64,000 bases of DNA from Flammeovirga kamogawensis (GCF_018736065.1 NZ_CP076128.1:682001-746000); one strand, 5' to 3'. Positions 1 through 9,376 are shown, counted from the first letter of the stretch. Notes: generated from the sequence alone by a model not told the origin. Made by a program: numbers and translations.

Positions 1-1134
1 TCAAAAAAAATAGGTGAGCATTGGACAAAACCTGAAAATTTGGGGCCAAACGTAAACAGTAGAAATTGGGAATCTCAGCCTTCTTTATCTGCTGATGGTA
101 GAACATTATATTTTGTTTCTGATAGAAAAGGTGGTGTCGGTAAAAAAGACATTTGGGTAAGTAAGTTAGGAAGTAATGGTGACTGGAATCCTGCCCAAAA
201 TTTGGGAGAAAATATTAACTCTTATGATGATGACTTATCACCATATATTCACTCAAATGGAACTACATTGTATTTTTCTTCAGAGGGTCAAGTTGGCTAT
301 GGTGGTTTAGATCTTTTTAAGGTGGAATTTATAAATGGACAGTGGACTACACCTAAAAATTTAGGCTTTCCTATTAATGATCATGCTGATCAGGTTTCTT
401 TAATAGTTTCTTCAGATGGATCAAAAGGGTATTTCTCAAAAGAATTTACTATCAATGGCAACGAAAGAACAAGTGAAATTGTATCTTTTGATGTACCTAA
501 AGATATTCAGCCAAGTGCTTTAAGTAGCTATTTGGAGGGAGTTGTTTATAATGCGATTACTAAGAAACCATTAAAATCAGAGATTGAGCTTAAGAAATTA
601 GAAAGTGATATAACAGAATCTAAAGTGTTTTCTGATGAAGAAACAGGTAAATACCTTATTGTTTTAAATCAAGAAGAAGAATATGCTTTGTATGTATCAA
701 GACCAGGCTACCTTTTTCAAAGTTTAACTTTTGATATGCATAATGTTGGTGTTGAGGGAAAAACATTAGATATCTTTTTACAAAGAGTAGAACATGGTAT
801 AAATATCACACTTAATAATATATTTTTCGATTCTAATAAGTTTGATTTAGAGGATAAGTCGAATGTAGAGCTACAACGCATTATAGAGTTTATGCAAAAT
901 AACCCTACATTGAAAGTAGAAATTAGCGGCCATACTGATAATATTGGTACTGATAAATACAATGTTGATTTATCACAGAAAAGGGCAGAAGCTGTTGTTA
1001 ATTACTTAATTGATAAGGGCGTTCCTAAGAGTAATCTTGTTGCAAAAGGATATGGAAAATCTAAACCAGTTGCATCAAACGATACTGAATTAGGAAGACA
1101 AAAAAATAGAAGAATTGAATTTGAGATTCTTTAA
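1..1134 (+). CDS. OmpA-family protein with PD40 repeats, 5'-truncated (PorE-like)
   Basis: The reading frame is open from base 1, so the N-terminus lies outside the window; the TTG at 40 is internal. Visible parts in order: PD40/WD40-like beta-propeller blades (SADGRTLYFVSDR, HSNGTTLYFSSEG and SSDGSKGYFSKE), a carboxypeptidase-regulatory-like beta domain (about residues 185-265, starting LEGVVYNAITKKPL), and a C-terminal OmpA domain with GHTDNIG and LSQKRAEAVVNYL. In this family the Asp and Arg of those motifs bind meso-diaminopimelate of peptidoglycan. The order PD40-CRD-OmpA is that of PorE, a peptidoglycan anchor of the type IX secretion system, whose TPR part would lie upstream; a generic OmpA anchor is the alternative. 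Its stop overlaps that of the convergent WYL gene by 4 bp. Confidence 0.85.
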   Translation, partial: SKKIGEHWTKPENLGPNVNSRNWESQPSLSADGRTLYFVSDRKGGVGKKDIWVSKLGSNGDWNPAQNLGENINSYDDDLSPYIHSNGTTLYFSSEGQVGYGGLDLFKVEFINGQWTTPKNLGFPINDHADQVSLIVSSDGSKGYFSKEFTINGNERTSEIVSFDVPKDIQPSALSSYLEGVVYNAITKKPLKSEIELKKLESDITESKVFSDEETGKYLIVLNQEEEYALYVSRPGYLFQSLTFDMHNVGVEGKTLDIFLQRVEHGINITLNNIFFDSNKFDLEDKSNVELQRIIEFMQNNPTLKVEISGHTDNIGTDKYNVDLSQKRAEAVVNYLIDKGVPKSNLVAKGYGKSKPVASNDTELGRQKNRRIEFEIL

Positions 1135-2159
1135 TGATGTTTACCTTTTATTGAGTTGTAATTAGCGATGCTGTTTTGTAGTACTTTTTCTATTCTTTTT
1201 CGTAGTTTTCTTGGTTTTAAGACTGTTACAGAATCTCCAAAACCTAAAATAATTCGTTCTAATTCATAATTTACGTTTACGATAATTTTAATTATAGCAT
1301 TTCCATTATTATCAATTGAAATTACTTCTTGAGTATGATGTAAAGGTTTAGTTAATACATATGGAGTACTTTTATTATTGATTTTTAGATTAATCTCTTC
1401 ATTTTCTTGATTTGATATGACTGTTACACCAATTGTATTGTTGTAATATTTATCTCCATTAAAGTTATTTGTATCATATTTTCTTGTTAAGTTATTTACT
1501 AAACTATGTATTCTGTCTAGGGCAAGAGTAATAATATTATTATTATGATCACTGCCTACAACAAACCATCTATTGTTATATTCTTTTAATATGAAAGGTG
1601 TGAAATCAATCTTATTAGAGTTCTCTGACGAAAATGATTGATAGTAAATGAATAAACATTTTTTTTGAAGAATGGATTGATATAGGGGGTCTAAATACTT
1701 TAAACCCTTCAAATTTTCATTTTTATCAAGGTGTATGATTGCATCTTGTTTTGTTTTTTCAATATACACTTTATCTTCTAAACGTTGAAAAATCCCACTT
1801 AATTCAGAGAACAATGAGAAATCCTTAAATTGTTTAAGTACTTCGATTGACTCTGATAAAATATACATGTCATTTTTTGATAATGGAATATTTGTTATTG
1901 TATAGTTGTCATTTTTATAGCGATAAAATTTTTTATTATAAACAATAATTGGAGCATTATATCCTAATTTGTCACTTCTCATTATCTGGATATCTAATTG
2001 AATACATCTCTTACTTACATTCACAGTTTTACCTTCATACTCATAAAGTGCTTCTGAGCAAGCTTCAATTAAATCATTTAAAGTCCATTCTCTATACTTG
2101 TTTTGAAGACACTTGTCAATTGTCTTATATCTTATGAGTGCATTTTTATTTTGTGCCAT
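1131..2159 (-). CDS. WYL-domain transcriptional regulator
   Basis: A 342-aa protein from MAQNKNALIRYKTID. The frame reaches 2252, but that extension (MLKNKF...) would run across the inverted repeat and is unlikely to be coding. The N-terminal part (about 1-75) fits a winged-helix DNA-binding domain. The WYL domain follows the segment LDPLYQSILQKKCLFIYYQ; its signature Trp-Tyr-Leu stretch appears as NRWFVVG. The C-terminal segment (about 260-342) fits the WCX dimerisation extension. WYL proteins are one-component regulators that sense nucleic-acid or nucleotide ligands and often control DNA-damage or defence genes. It is divergent from an AlkB-like repair gene, with a perfect inverted repeat 24 bp upstream of this start. 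Autorepression and control of its neighbour are inferences. Confidence 0.8.
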   Translation of the reverse strand: MAQNKNALIRYKTIDKCLQNKYREWTLNDLIEACSEALYEYEGKTVNVSKRCIQLDIQIMRSDKLGYNAPIIVYNKKFYRYKNDNYTITNIPLSKNDMYILSESIEVLKQFKDFSLFSELSGIFQRLEDKVYIEKTKQDAIIHLDKNENLKGLKYLDPLYQSILQKKCLFIYYQSFSSENSNKIDFTPFILKEYNNRWFVVGSDHNNNIITLALDRIHSLVNNLTRKYDTNNFNGDKYYNNTIGVTVISNQENEEINLKINNKSTPYVLTKPLHHTQEVISIDNNGNAIIKIIVNVNYELERIILGFGDSVTVLKPRKLRKRIEKVLQNSIANYNSIKGKHH

Positions 2160-2182
2160 TGATAAATTTATAAAGAATTTTA

Positions 2183-2207
2183 TACTACGCAAAATGATTG
2201 CGTAGTA
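2183..2207. promoter_or_regulatory. Perfect 10-bp inverted repeat, candidate operator
   Basis: The arms TACTACGCAA (2183-2192) and TTGCGTAGTA (2198-2207) match perfectly around a 5-bp centre. The repeat lies in the 108-bp gap between the divergent WYL and AlkB-like genes. On the minus strand it covers a near-consensus -7 element (TCATTTTG, against TAnnTTTG). On the plus strand it sits just upstream of GATGTTTG at 2214-2221, another one-mismatch -7 element. The position suits an operator bound by the WYL dimer; an RNA hairpin in the WYL leader is the alternative. Confidence 0.6.
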
Positions 2208-2267
2208 CTTGTTGATGTTTGAATTATTAAGAAGAAATTTATTTTTTAGCATTTTAAACTTTAAGAC

Positions 2268-3011
2268 ATGAAAGCATTGGCAGAAAAATTAATCAATAAA
2301 AGTGGAGTGGCTAATTTTGAAACTTTATCTATTTCACCTTCTCTTTCTAAGAAAAACGAAAAGATATATCTAACAAAGAGTAAATCTTCATGGATAACAA
2401 TTGAATGGGTGACAGATGAGTTAGATAAATATTCAAAATGTAATTATGATGAAATGTTTGCTTTACATCCATCTGAAAAAGGTAAGGTTGTTATGTATGA
2501 AAAGGAGGTTATATCTCCTCGTTGGCATCGAAGTTATCTTATGATTCCAAATAGAGACCAAAATGCTAAGAGAAGTTTTATGTATTCAGGTTTGGTTCCT
2601 CATGAGGATTTATCCTTACCCTCAAAATTTCAAATATATTTAGATTTTCTGAATAAAACTGCAAAAGAAAAGTTTAATCAAGTTTTAGTTAATTGGTATT
2701 CAGATGGGAATGATTTTATAGCAGCTCATAGCGATTGTCAATTTGGAATGCAAAAGAATGCTGAAATTTCAATAATATCATTATATAAAGATATGTACGG
2801 TACTAGAAACCTAATATTTACACCTAAAAAAACTAAAGGTTTCGTAAATGACTTTCTTTATAAGAAAGTTGAGATCTCAGCAAAACATGGTAGTATTATT
2901 ACAATGCATGGTGATACACAATTAAAATTTAGACATAAAATTCCAAAATCGATAGGGCTAGATTCGTCTAGAATTAGTTTGACATTTAGAAAATTTGAAA
3001 CAAATAGTTAA
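2268..3011 (+). CDS. AlkB-like 2-oxoglutarate/Fe(II) dioxygenase
   Basis: A 247-aa protein with the AlkB signature NWYSDGNDFIAAHSD. The iron ligands are visible as H154 and D156 with distal H223 (FRHKIPK), and the 2-oxoglutarate-binding arginines as R235 and R241 in RISLTFR. AlkB-family enzymes remove alkyl groups such as 1-methyladenine and 3-methylcytosine from DNA by oxidative demethylation. The region before the jelly-roll core (about 1-110) is longer than in short bacterial AlkB proteins and more like ALKBH2/3-type layouts. It is divergent from a WYL regulator, which suggests damage-responsive control. Substrate preference cannot be read from sequence. Confidence 0.82.
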   Translation: MKALAEKLINKSGVANFETLSISPSLSKKNEKIYLTKSKSSWITIEWVTDELDKYSKCNYDEMFALHPSEKGKVVMYEKEVISPRWHRSYLMIPNRDQNAKRSFMYSGLVPHEDLSLPSKFQIYLDFLNKTAKEKFNQVLVNWYSDGNDFIAAHSDCQFGMQKNAEISIISLYKDMYGTRNLIFTPKKTKGFVNDFLYKKVEISAKHGSIITMHGDTQLKFRHKIPKSIGLDSSRISLTFRKFETNS

Positions 3012-3142
3012 AGAAATTAATATTGGTCGTTTCATTTTTATTCAAAATTATAAGAATATAAATATGCTAGGATTAAAAACATTAGTAGGAGTTTATATTC
3101 TTATTGAATTGAATGTTGTACTTTGCAAAAAAAAAACAGACG

Positions 3143-5047
3143 ATGAATTTAATATCCGTAGATAACGCGACAAAATATTGGGGAGAAAAACCTCTATTTG
3201 AAAATATAAGCTTTGGTATTCAACAGGGACAGAAAGTTGCTTTAGTAGCTAAAAATGGTGGTGGTAAATCAACCTTACTCAACTCAATTGTGGGTAAAGA
3301 GCCATTAGATGGTGGAGCAATAGCTATAAATAAAGATGTTACAGTTGGTTTATTAGAGCAAGACCCTGCTTTTGATCCTCATCAGTCTGTATTAGATTAT
3401 GTGTTATCAAGCGACTCTCCAATTTTAAAAGCTGTAAGAAATTACGAAGAGGCACTAGCAGATTCGTCTAAAGATTATTCAGATCAAATCTTAAAAAAAC
3501 TGGATGTTGCAACAGCTAAAATGGAAGAGTTGAAAGCATGGGATGCAGAAGCTCGAGTGAAACAAATCCTTACCGCATTTAAAATTGAAGATCTTTCTGC
3601 ACCAATGAAATCGTTATCTGGTGGTCAGAAAAAGCGTGTTGCTTTAAGTAAAATTTTAATTGAAGAACCAAATCTTTTAATTCTAGATGAACCTACTAAC
3701 CATCTTGACTTAGATATGATTGAGTGGTTAGAAGAATATTTAACAAGATCACGTTTATCTTTATTATTAGTAACGCACGATAGATATTTTCTTGATAGAA
3801 TTTGTAATGAAATTATTGAGTTAACAGATAGTACTATTTATACTCATAAAGGGAATTACTCTTATTTTATTGAGAAAAAAGCAGAACGAGAAGCAAACGA
3901 AGCTGCTAGCGTAGATAAAGCTAAAAATCTGATGAGAAAGGAGTTGGATTGGGTAAGAAGAATGCCTAAAGCTCGTGGTACAAAGCAAAAGTTTAGAATG
4001 GATGCTTTTCAGGATTTAAAAAAGAAAGCAAATAGTGGTAGAAAGGAAGAGAAAGCAGAGATTTCTGTCAATATGTCTCGTTTAGGTAAGAAAATTCTTG
4101 AATTTGAAGATGTATATAAATCTTTTGCCGATAAGAAAATTGTAGAGGATTTCTCTTATGTTTTTAAACGTCGAGAAAGAGTTGGCATTGTTGGTGATAA
4201 TGGTGTTGGAAAATCTACTTTCTTGAATATGCTAACAGGAAAGGAAGGGATTGACTCTGGTGATATTACAAAAGGAGAAACGATTGTTTATGGGTATTAT
4301 ACGCAAAGCGGTTTGTCTTTTGATGAAAATGCGAAGGTTATTGATATTGTAAGAGATATTACTGAAGATCATACAATGTCTGATGGAACAAGCTTAACAC
4401 CTTCTCAATTATTGCAACGTTTCTTATTTGAGCCAGAACAACAGCATTCTTTTGTTTCTACATTAAGTGGTGGTGAACGTAAAAGATTGTATTTATGTAC
4501 AATTCTACTTACTAATCCTAACTTTTTGATACTTGATGAGCCAACAAATGATCTTGATTTGGCAACATTGAGTGTTTTGGAAGACTTTTTGGAAGAGTTT
4601 CAAGGTTGCGTGATTGTTGTTACTCACGACCGTTATTTTATGGACAAATTGGTAGATCACTTATTTGTTTTTGAAGGACAGGGTAAGATTAAAGATTTTA
4701 ATGGTAAGTATTCTGAATACAGAGAATATGTAGACGAACAAGAACGTCTCCGAAAAATTGCTGTTAAAGAAGAAAGAGATCGTAAACAACAATTAGAGAA
4801 AAAAGTACAACCAAAAACTTCTACAAAAAAGCTTTCTTACAAAGAGAAGATTGAGTATGAAGCACTTGAAAAAGAAATTGAAGTTCTTGAAACTGAAAAG
4901 GAAACAATAGAAGCAAAATTATCTGACGGATCTGTTACAGATGTAGATGAAATTCGAGAAATTTCGGAACGTCTTGGTAAAGTAATGGAAGATGCAGACG
5001 AGAAGATGATGCGATGGATGGAGTTAGACGAGATTGCAAATGGTTAA
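3143..5047 (+). CDS. uup: ABC-F ATPase, Uup-like
   Basis: 634 aa from MNLISVDNATKYWG; an upstream in-frame ATG at 3113 is less likely because the start at 3143 begins directly at the conserved ABC-F N-terminus. There are two ABC modules without membrane segments. Module 1 has Walker A AKNGGGKST (36-44, Ala in place of the first Gly), signature LSGGQKKRVAL and Walker B LLILDEPTNHLD. Module 2 has GDNGVGKST, LSGGERKRLYL and FLILDEPTNDLD. The linker between them is the basic ABC-F arm. The C-terminal coiled coil (KLSYKEKIEYEALEKEIE) is the DNA-binding tail typical of Uup. ABC-F proteins act at the ribosomal E site; Uup also affects replication and transposon excision. The end overlaps the vWA gene by 34 bp. 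Confidence 0.88.
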   Translation: MNLISVDNATKYWGEKPLFENISFGIQQGQKVALVAKNGGGKSTLLNSIVGKEPLDGGAIAINKDVTVGLLEQDPAFDPHQSVLDYVLSSDSPILKAVRNYEEALADSSKDYSDQILKKLDVATAKMEELKAWDAEARVKQILTAFKIEDLSAPMKSLSGGQKKRVALSKILIEEPNLLILDEPTNHLDLDMIEWLEEYLTRSRLSLLLVTHDRYFLDRICNEIIELTDSTIYTHKGNYSYFIEKKAEREANEAASVDKAKNLMRKELDWVRRMPKARGTKQKFRMDAFQDLKKKANSGRKEEKAEISVNMSRLGKKILEFEDVYKSFADKKIVEDFSYVFKRRERVGIVGDNGVGKSTFLNMLTGKEGIDSGDITKGETIVYGYYTQSGLSFDENAKVIDIVRDITEDHTMSDGTSLTPSQLLQRFLFEPEQQHSFVSTLSGGERKRLYLCTILLTNPNFLILDEPTNDLDLATLSVLEDFLEEFQGCVIVVTHDRYFMDKLVDHLFVFEGQGKIKDFNGKYSEYREYVDEQERLRKIAVKEERDRKQQLEKKVQPKTSTKKLSYKEKIEYEALEKEIEVLETEKETIEAKLSDGSVTDVDEIREISERLGKVMEDADEKMMRWMELDEIANG

Positions 5048-6168
5048 TAGGGTTTTTCATTTTATTATTTTTAATAACTGAAAAATCAAATGGACAAACA
5101 GCGGAACGTATATATTTTAAGGCAGCATATAGAAGTGTAGATCATTTAGAAATTGATTCAACAAAACATTTTTTTACGTTACCTATGTCTTATGGGCAAT
5201 CAGAGATAAACAGATTACCTGAGGCAGACGAAATTAGTCGTTTACAAATTGATAGTGTTCTGTTAGTATATACAGATCATCCGAAAGATTTTGATTTTTC
5301 TCTTTTAAATATAGCAAGAATTGATGCTTTCTCGGAGTGGTTTGATGGAGCAATTGATGATCCTGTTATTCGTTGGAGAATTATTAAACAAACCAAAGGT
5401 ACATCTAAATTAGATTTTGAAAATCTTTTTCATGGTATCGTAGTTTATTATAAAAAACATCCTCGGAAAGAATTATCTCCCGAAAAAGAGCTGAAGCGTA
5501 AGAAAGCAATTGATCATAAATTTGATCATTTAGTAAAGCAAAAATTAAAGCTAGATGAGGAAGTAGAATCACATACCTCCAAAGTTTTTGAAAAGCATAA
5601 AGAGGAATGGAACAAAGTTGTTGTTATTAGTGATTGGACGGGGAGTATGTACCCATATACAATTGATCTTTTGTCTTGGTTAATGAAAGAAAGAGCTCAA
5701 GATCAGGTAGAAGGTTTTGTGTTTTTTAATGACGGGGATGCCAAAATGAGCCATCATAAAGAGATAGGTAAAACTGGCGGAATTTATGAGATACATGACA
5801 GTAAAGTAATGCCTGTTATGAATTTAATGCAAAAAGTGAAACAGAAAGGTGATGGAGGAGATCTTCCGGAGAATGATCTTGAAGCCTTGATATACGCTCA
5901 AGAAAATTTTCCTGAAGCATCAACATTTATTTTAATTGCTGATAATGATTCTGAAGTAAGGGATATATCACTTTTATCAACATTAAATAAACCAATTCAT
6001 ATTGTACTTAATAAAGCAGATTTTAATAAATGGGGAGTACCAAAGGTATTAATTGATTATAAAGAGATAGCTATTACAACAGAAGGAGCAATTTATGTGA
6101 ATGGTCTGGAATATACTACTAAGCAAGAAATTTTAGACTTGCCAAATAACCTTATTGAAGGTCAATAA
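5014..6168 (+). CDS. Secreted vWA-fold protein of unknown role
   Basis: 384 aa. The N-terminus is a short basic stretch then a hydrophobic core (WLIGFFILLFLI) ending near NGQ, so a Sec signal is likely. The C-terminal half looks like a von Willebrand A domain: a MIDAS motif DWTGSM (207-212), a second metal-binding loop around GDGGDLPE and a third Asp in LIADNDSE. About 170 residues between signal and vWA domain match nothing I know. The start lies 34 bp inside uup in another frame and no good later start exists, so translation is probably coupled. A strong bidirectional terminator follows. Confidence 0.7.
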   Translation: MDGVRRDCKWLIGFFILLFLITEKSNGQTAERIYFKAAYRSVDHLEIDSTKHFFTLPMSYGQSEINRLPEADEISRLQIDSVLLVYTDHPKDFDFSLLNIARIDAFSEWFDGAIDDPVIRWRIIKQTKGTSKLDFENLFHGIVVYYKKHPRKELSPEKELKRKKAIDHKFDHLVKQKLKLDEEVESHTSKVFEKHKEEWNKVVVISDWTGSMYPYTIDLLSWLMKERAQDQVEGFVFFNDGDAKMSHHKEIGKTGGIYEIHDSKVMPVMNLMQKVKQKGDGGDLPENDLEALIYAQENFPEASTFILIADNDSEVRDISLLSTLNKPIHIVLNKADFNKWGVPKVLIDYKEIAITTEGAIYVNGLEYTTKQEILDLPNNLIEGQ

Positions 6169-6171
6169 AAA

Positions 6172-6202
6172 AAACTTCACTGCAAACGCAGTGAAGTTTT
6201 TT
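6172..6202. terminator. Bidirectional intrinsic terminator
   Basis: ACTTCACTGC (6174-6183) pairs perfectly with GCAGTGAAGT (6188-6197) around a 4-nt loop. A-rich and T-rich flanks mean it can serve both the vWA gene and the convergent aceA. Confidence 0.9.
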
Positions 6203-6230
6203 GTTTTGGTAACCATATATAAAATTACAT

Positions 6231-7505
6231 TTAGAATTGAGCCGTTTCCGTACTTCCTTCCATTGCAGTTGTCGATGAAGTCCCTGCAGTTACTGTATTT
6301 TGTACAGCATCGAAGTAAGTAGTGCCAACAAAGGCTTGGTGTTTAACTGCTCTGAAGCCGTCTGCTTGTAAAGAAAATTCTTTTTCTTGTAGTTTCGAGT
6401 AGCCAGCCATACCTTTTTCTTTGTAAGCTTTTGCCAATTCGAACATACTCGTATTTAAAGCATGGAAACCTGCAAGCGTGATAAATTGGAACTTATACCC
6501 CATATCAGCTAGATTTTCTCTAAAAGTCTCCATTTCTTTTTCTGTTAATTTCGATGCCCAATTAAAAGAAGGTGAGCAATTATATGCTAACATTTTACCT
6601 GGGAATTTTGCATGAATAGCATCAGCAAATTTCCTAGCTTCACCAAGATCTGGATGAGATGTTTCACACCAAATCAAATCAGCATAAGGAGCGTAAGATA
6701 ACCCTCTAGAAATGGCTTGATCTAATCCGTTTCTCACTTCATAGAAACCCTCAGAAGTTCTTTTGCCATGAATAAATTCTGTATCTCTTGGATCTATATC
6801 ACTAGTTATCAAATTTGCAGCGTCTGCATCTGTTCTAGCAATAATTAGCGTAGGTGTTCCGCATACATCAGCAGCTAAACGTGCAGCAACTAATTTATTT
6901 ATCGCTTCTTGTGTTGGTACTAATACTTTACCTCCCAAATGCCCGCATTTTTTTGCAGAAGATAATTGATCTTCAAAGTGAACCCCAGAAGCACCAGATT
7001 CGATCATCATTTTCATTAATTCGAAGGCATTTAAATTACCTCCAAAACCTGCCTCTGCATCAGCAATAATAGGCACCATATAGTCAGTGTCATTTTTATC
7101 TGCAACAGATTGAATTTGGTCTGCACGACGAAGCGCATTGTTTATTCTTGCAACAACTTTAGGAACAGAGTCTGCAGGGTATAAAGATTGATCAGGGTAC
7201 ATTTGTCCTGCTAAATTTGCATCAGCGGCAACTTGCCATCCACTTAAGTATATAGCTTTTAAACCAGCTTCTACTTCTTGAATAGCTTGGTTACCCGTTA
7301 ATGCACCAAGACCAGCCATAAAATGTTCTGAATGAAGGCCATTCCAGAATTTCTCTGCACCTTGTTTTGCTAATGAATGTTCAATAATGACATTGCCTTG
7401 TAGCTTAATTACTTCTTCAGCATCATAAGGGCGTTCAATATTTTTCCATCTTGGATTTGTTGCCCATTCTCTTTTTAACGCTTCAATTCTTTCTTGCTTT
7501 GTCAT
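6231..7505 (-). CDS. aceA: Isocitrate lyase
   Basis: 424 aa from [14 protein letters not shown]; a 13-residue upstream extension is open but unsupported. It cleaves isocitrate to glyoxylate and succinate, the first step of the glyoxylate bypass, in the cytoplasm. The catalytic loop KKCGHLGGK is present with the active-site Cys at 187, as are the substrate-binding SPSFNW and the metal-site segment ADAEAGFGG. Length is that of bacterial tetrameric enzymes. It is the second gene of aceB-aceA; an 81-bp gap with a GC-rich hairpin separates them, which could set the aceA:aceB ratio. Confidence 0.96.
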   Translation of the reverse strand: MTKQERIEALKREWATNPRWKNIERPYDAEEVIKLQGNVIIEHSLAKQGAEKFWNGLHSEHFMAGLGALTGNQAIQEVEAGLKAIYLSGWQVAADANLAGQMYPDQSLYPADSVPKVVARINNALRRADQIQSVADKNDTDYMVPIIADAEAGFGGNLNAFELMKMMIESGASGVHFEDQLSSAKKCGHLGGKVLVPTQEAINKLVAARLAADVCGTPTLIIARTDADAANLITSDIDPRDTEFIHGKRTSEGFYEVRNGLDQAISRGLSYAPYADLIWCETSHPDLGEARKFADAIHAKFPGKMLAYNCSPSFNWASKLTEKEMETFRENLADMGYKFQFITLAGFHALNTSMFELAKAYKEKGMAGYSKLQEKEFSLQADGFRAVKHQAFVGTTYFDAVQNTVTAGTSSTTAMEGSTETAQF

Positions 7506-7548
7506 TTTCTTGTAGATTTGTGTGTAAACTAATGTGTAATTCATTGGT

Positions 7549-7584
7549 GGGGCAAATCAATTGCAGTTGAGATGCCCCTTTTTT
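7549..7584. promoter_or_regulatory. Intercistronic hairpin between aceB and aceA
   Basis: GGGGCA (7549-7554) pairs with TGCCCC (7573-7578), with an inner TCAA/TTGA extension. On the minus strand (operon sense) no T-run follows, so it is more likely a processing or stability hairpin than a terminator. On the plus strand it carries a T-run, but no plus-strand gene ends here. Confidence 0.5.
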
Positions 7585-7586
7585 AT

Positions 7587-9191
7587 TTATCCTATATGTG
7601 CGTATGCAGGAAGTGTTAAGAACTCTATAAATTCATCTTTTGTAACAAGCATATCAAAAATTTCGAATGCTTCATTATATTTTCCTTGTTGGTAAGTGTC
7701 TTCGCCAACATAGTTTTTTATCGTTTCCATTACTTCTGGAATTAATGATTGATACAACTCTTTTGTAATCGGAGTGCCATCATTCATTTTTGCTTGATGC
7801 TGAATCCATTGCCAAACTTGTGTTCTAGAAATCTCTGCAGTAGCAGCATCTTCCATTAAGTTATAAATAGGAACAGCACCTTGGCCATCTAACCATCTAG
7901 CAATGTATTGAATACCAACATCTATATTGTTTTTTAAACCTTCTATTGTGATATCTCCTGTAGGAACTTTTAAAAGATCTTCTGCTGTTATTTTCTTAAA
8001 AGTGATTGGTTTATCAATATTATTCGGGTTACCCATATAACGATCAAAAACTTCTTTTGCTGTAGAAACTAAACCAGGATGAGCAACCCAAGTACCATCG
8101 TGGCCAGCCAAAGCTTCTCTTGTTTTATCTTTAGCAACTTTATCAATAGCCTTTTGATTTGCCTTAGCATCATTCTTAATTGGGATTTGTGCTGCCATTC
8201 CACCCATTGCAAATGCTTTTCTTTTATGACAAGTCTGAATTAATAACTCATAGTATGATTTCATAAAATGAACTTTCATTGTAACCTGATCTCTATTAGG
8301 CATTATAAACTTAGGATCATTTCTAAATTTTTTGATATAAGAGAATATATAATCCCATCTACCACAATTCAGACCTGCAGAATGTTCTTTTAAAGCATAT
8401 AAAATTTCATCCATTTCAAAAGCTGCAAGAATAGTTTCTATTAATACAGTTGCTTTTATACTGCCTTGAGGTACATTTAATTGCTGTTGAGCAAATACAA
8501 AAATGTCATTCCATAAACGGGCTTCTAAATGACTCTCAATTTTAGGTAAGTAAAAATAAGGAGCACTTCCTCTATTAATTAATTCCTTTGCATTGTGGAA
8601 GAAAAATAATCCAAAATCAACTAAACCACCTAAAGCAGGTTTTCCATCAATTAAAATGTGTTTTTCTTCTAAATGCCACCCTCTAGGGCGTACCATAAGT
8701 GTTGCTGTGTTTTCATTCAAAGAATAAGTTTTCCCATTCTTTAAATTTTCAAAAGAGATAGTTTTATTGATCGCATCTCTTAAATTGATTTGACCTTGCA
8801 TGTTGTTCTCCCAAGTAGGAGAGTTTGCATCTTCAAAATCGGCCATAAAAACATTTGCACCACTATTTAAAGCATTGATGATCATTTTACGATCAACCGG
8901 TCCTGTTATTTCAACACGGCGGTCTTTTAAGTCTTCCTTCACATCAGCAACAGTCCATTCGCTGTTTCTAATGTATGCTGTTTCAGCTAGAAAGTTGGGC
9001 ATTTTACCCTCATCAATACTTTCTTGTCTTCTTTTTCTTGCTTCTAGTAGTGCTGATCTACGTTTAGCAAATTTTTTATGAAGTAGTACGACGAACTCTA
9101 AAGCCTCTTGAGTTAAGATTTGGTCGAACTCATTAGAAATCAAGCCTCTAATTTCTAAGTTTTCTATCTGAGTAATGTGTTGTCCTCTCAT
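7587..9191 (-). CDS. aceB: Malate synthase A
   Basis: 534 aa, the normal length of the A isoform. It condenses glyoxylate with acetyl-CoA to malate, completing the bypass needed for growth on acetate or fatty acids. Visible motifs are MVRPRGWHLEEKH (glyoxylate-binding Arg region), EMDEILYALKEHSAGLNCGRWDYIFSYIK (acidic Mg ligands) and HDGTWVAHPGL near the C-terminal active-site lid. It is the first gene of the operon; its 340-bp upstream region holds the AGCGAA-n2-TTCGCT sites annotated separately. Confidence 0.96.
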   Translation of the reverse strand: MRGQHITQIENLEIRGLISNEFDQILTQEALEFVVLLHKKFAKRRSALLEARKRRQESIDEGKMPNFLAETAYIRNSEWTVADVKEDLKDRRVEITGPVDRKMIINALNSGANVFMADFEDANSPTWENNMQGQINLRDAINKTISFENLKNGKTYSLNENTATLMVRPRGWHLEEKHILIDGKPALGGLVDFGLFFFHNAKELINRGSAPYFYLPKIESHLEARLWNDIFVFAQQQLNVPQGSIKATVLIETILAAFEMDEILYALKEHSAGLNCGRWDYIFSYIKKFRNDPKFIMPNRDQVTMKVHFMKSYYELLIQTCHKRKAFAMGGMAAQIPIKNDAKANQKAIDKVAKDKTREALAGHDGTWVAHPGLVSTAKEVFDRYMGNPNNIDKPITFKKITAEDLLKVPTGDITIEGLKNNIDVGIQYIARWLDGQGAVPIYNLMEDAATAEISRTQVWQWIQHQAKMNDGTPITKELYQSLIPEVMETIKNYVGEDTYQQGKYNEAFEIFDMLVTKDEFIEFLTLPAYAHIG

Positions 9192-9257
9192 AGTATTTAA
9201 AGTTAATGTCCGGGTGATTGATAATTCAAAGTTAGTAAAAGCGAATTGAATAAAAAA

Positions 9258-9271
9258 AGCGAATTTTCGCT
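9258..9271. promoter_or_regulatory. Candidate operator site 1 (AGCGAA-TT-TTCGCT)
   Basis: An inverted repeat of 6-bp arms with a 2-bp centre, 67-80 bp upstream of the aceB start codon. The same arms recur at 9379-9392, so a dedicated DNA-binding dimer is likely. The regulator is unknown; XRE-type regulators commonly control such genes in other bacteria. Confidence 0.6.
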
Positions 9272-9376
9272 AGTGAATACTCATTCAAAATAGTAAAATA
9301 TAAATAAAACAATATTATAGTTGCTTAAAATGTTTTTAAAGTCTATTTTATATATGAATATATTTATATAAAAAAA

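Noticed and set aside
2160-2252. N-terminal extension of the WYL protein
   Set aside because: It would translate across the perfect inverted repeat and the AT-rich promoter region; MAQNKN is a better start.
8800-9081. Plus-strand ORF of 93 codons
   Set aside because: Antisense to aceB, no start signal or protein-like composition.
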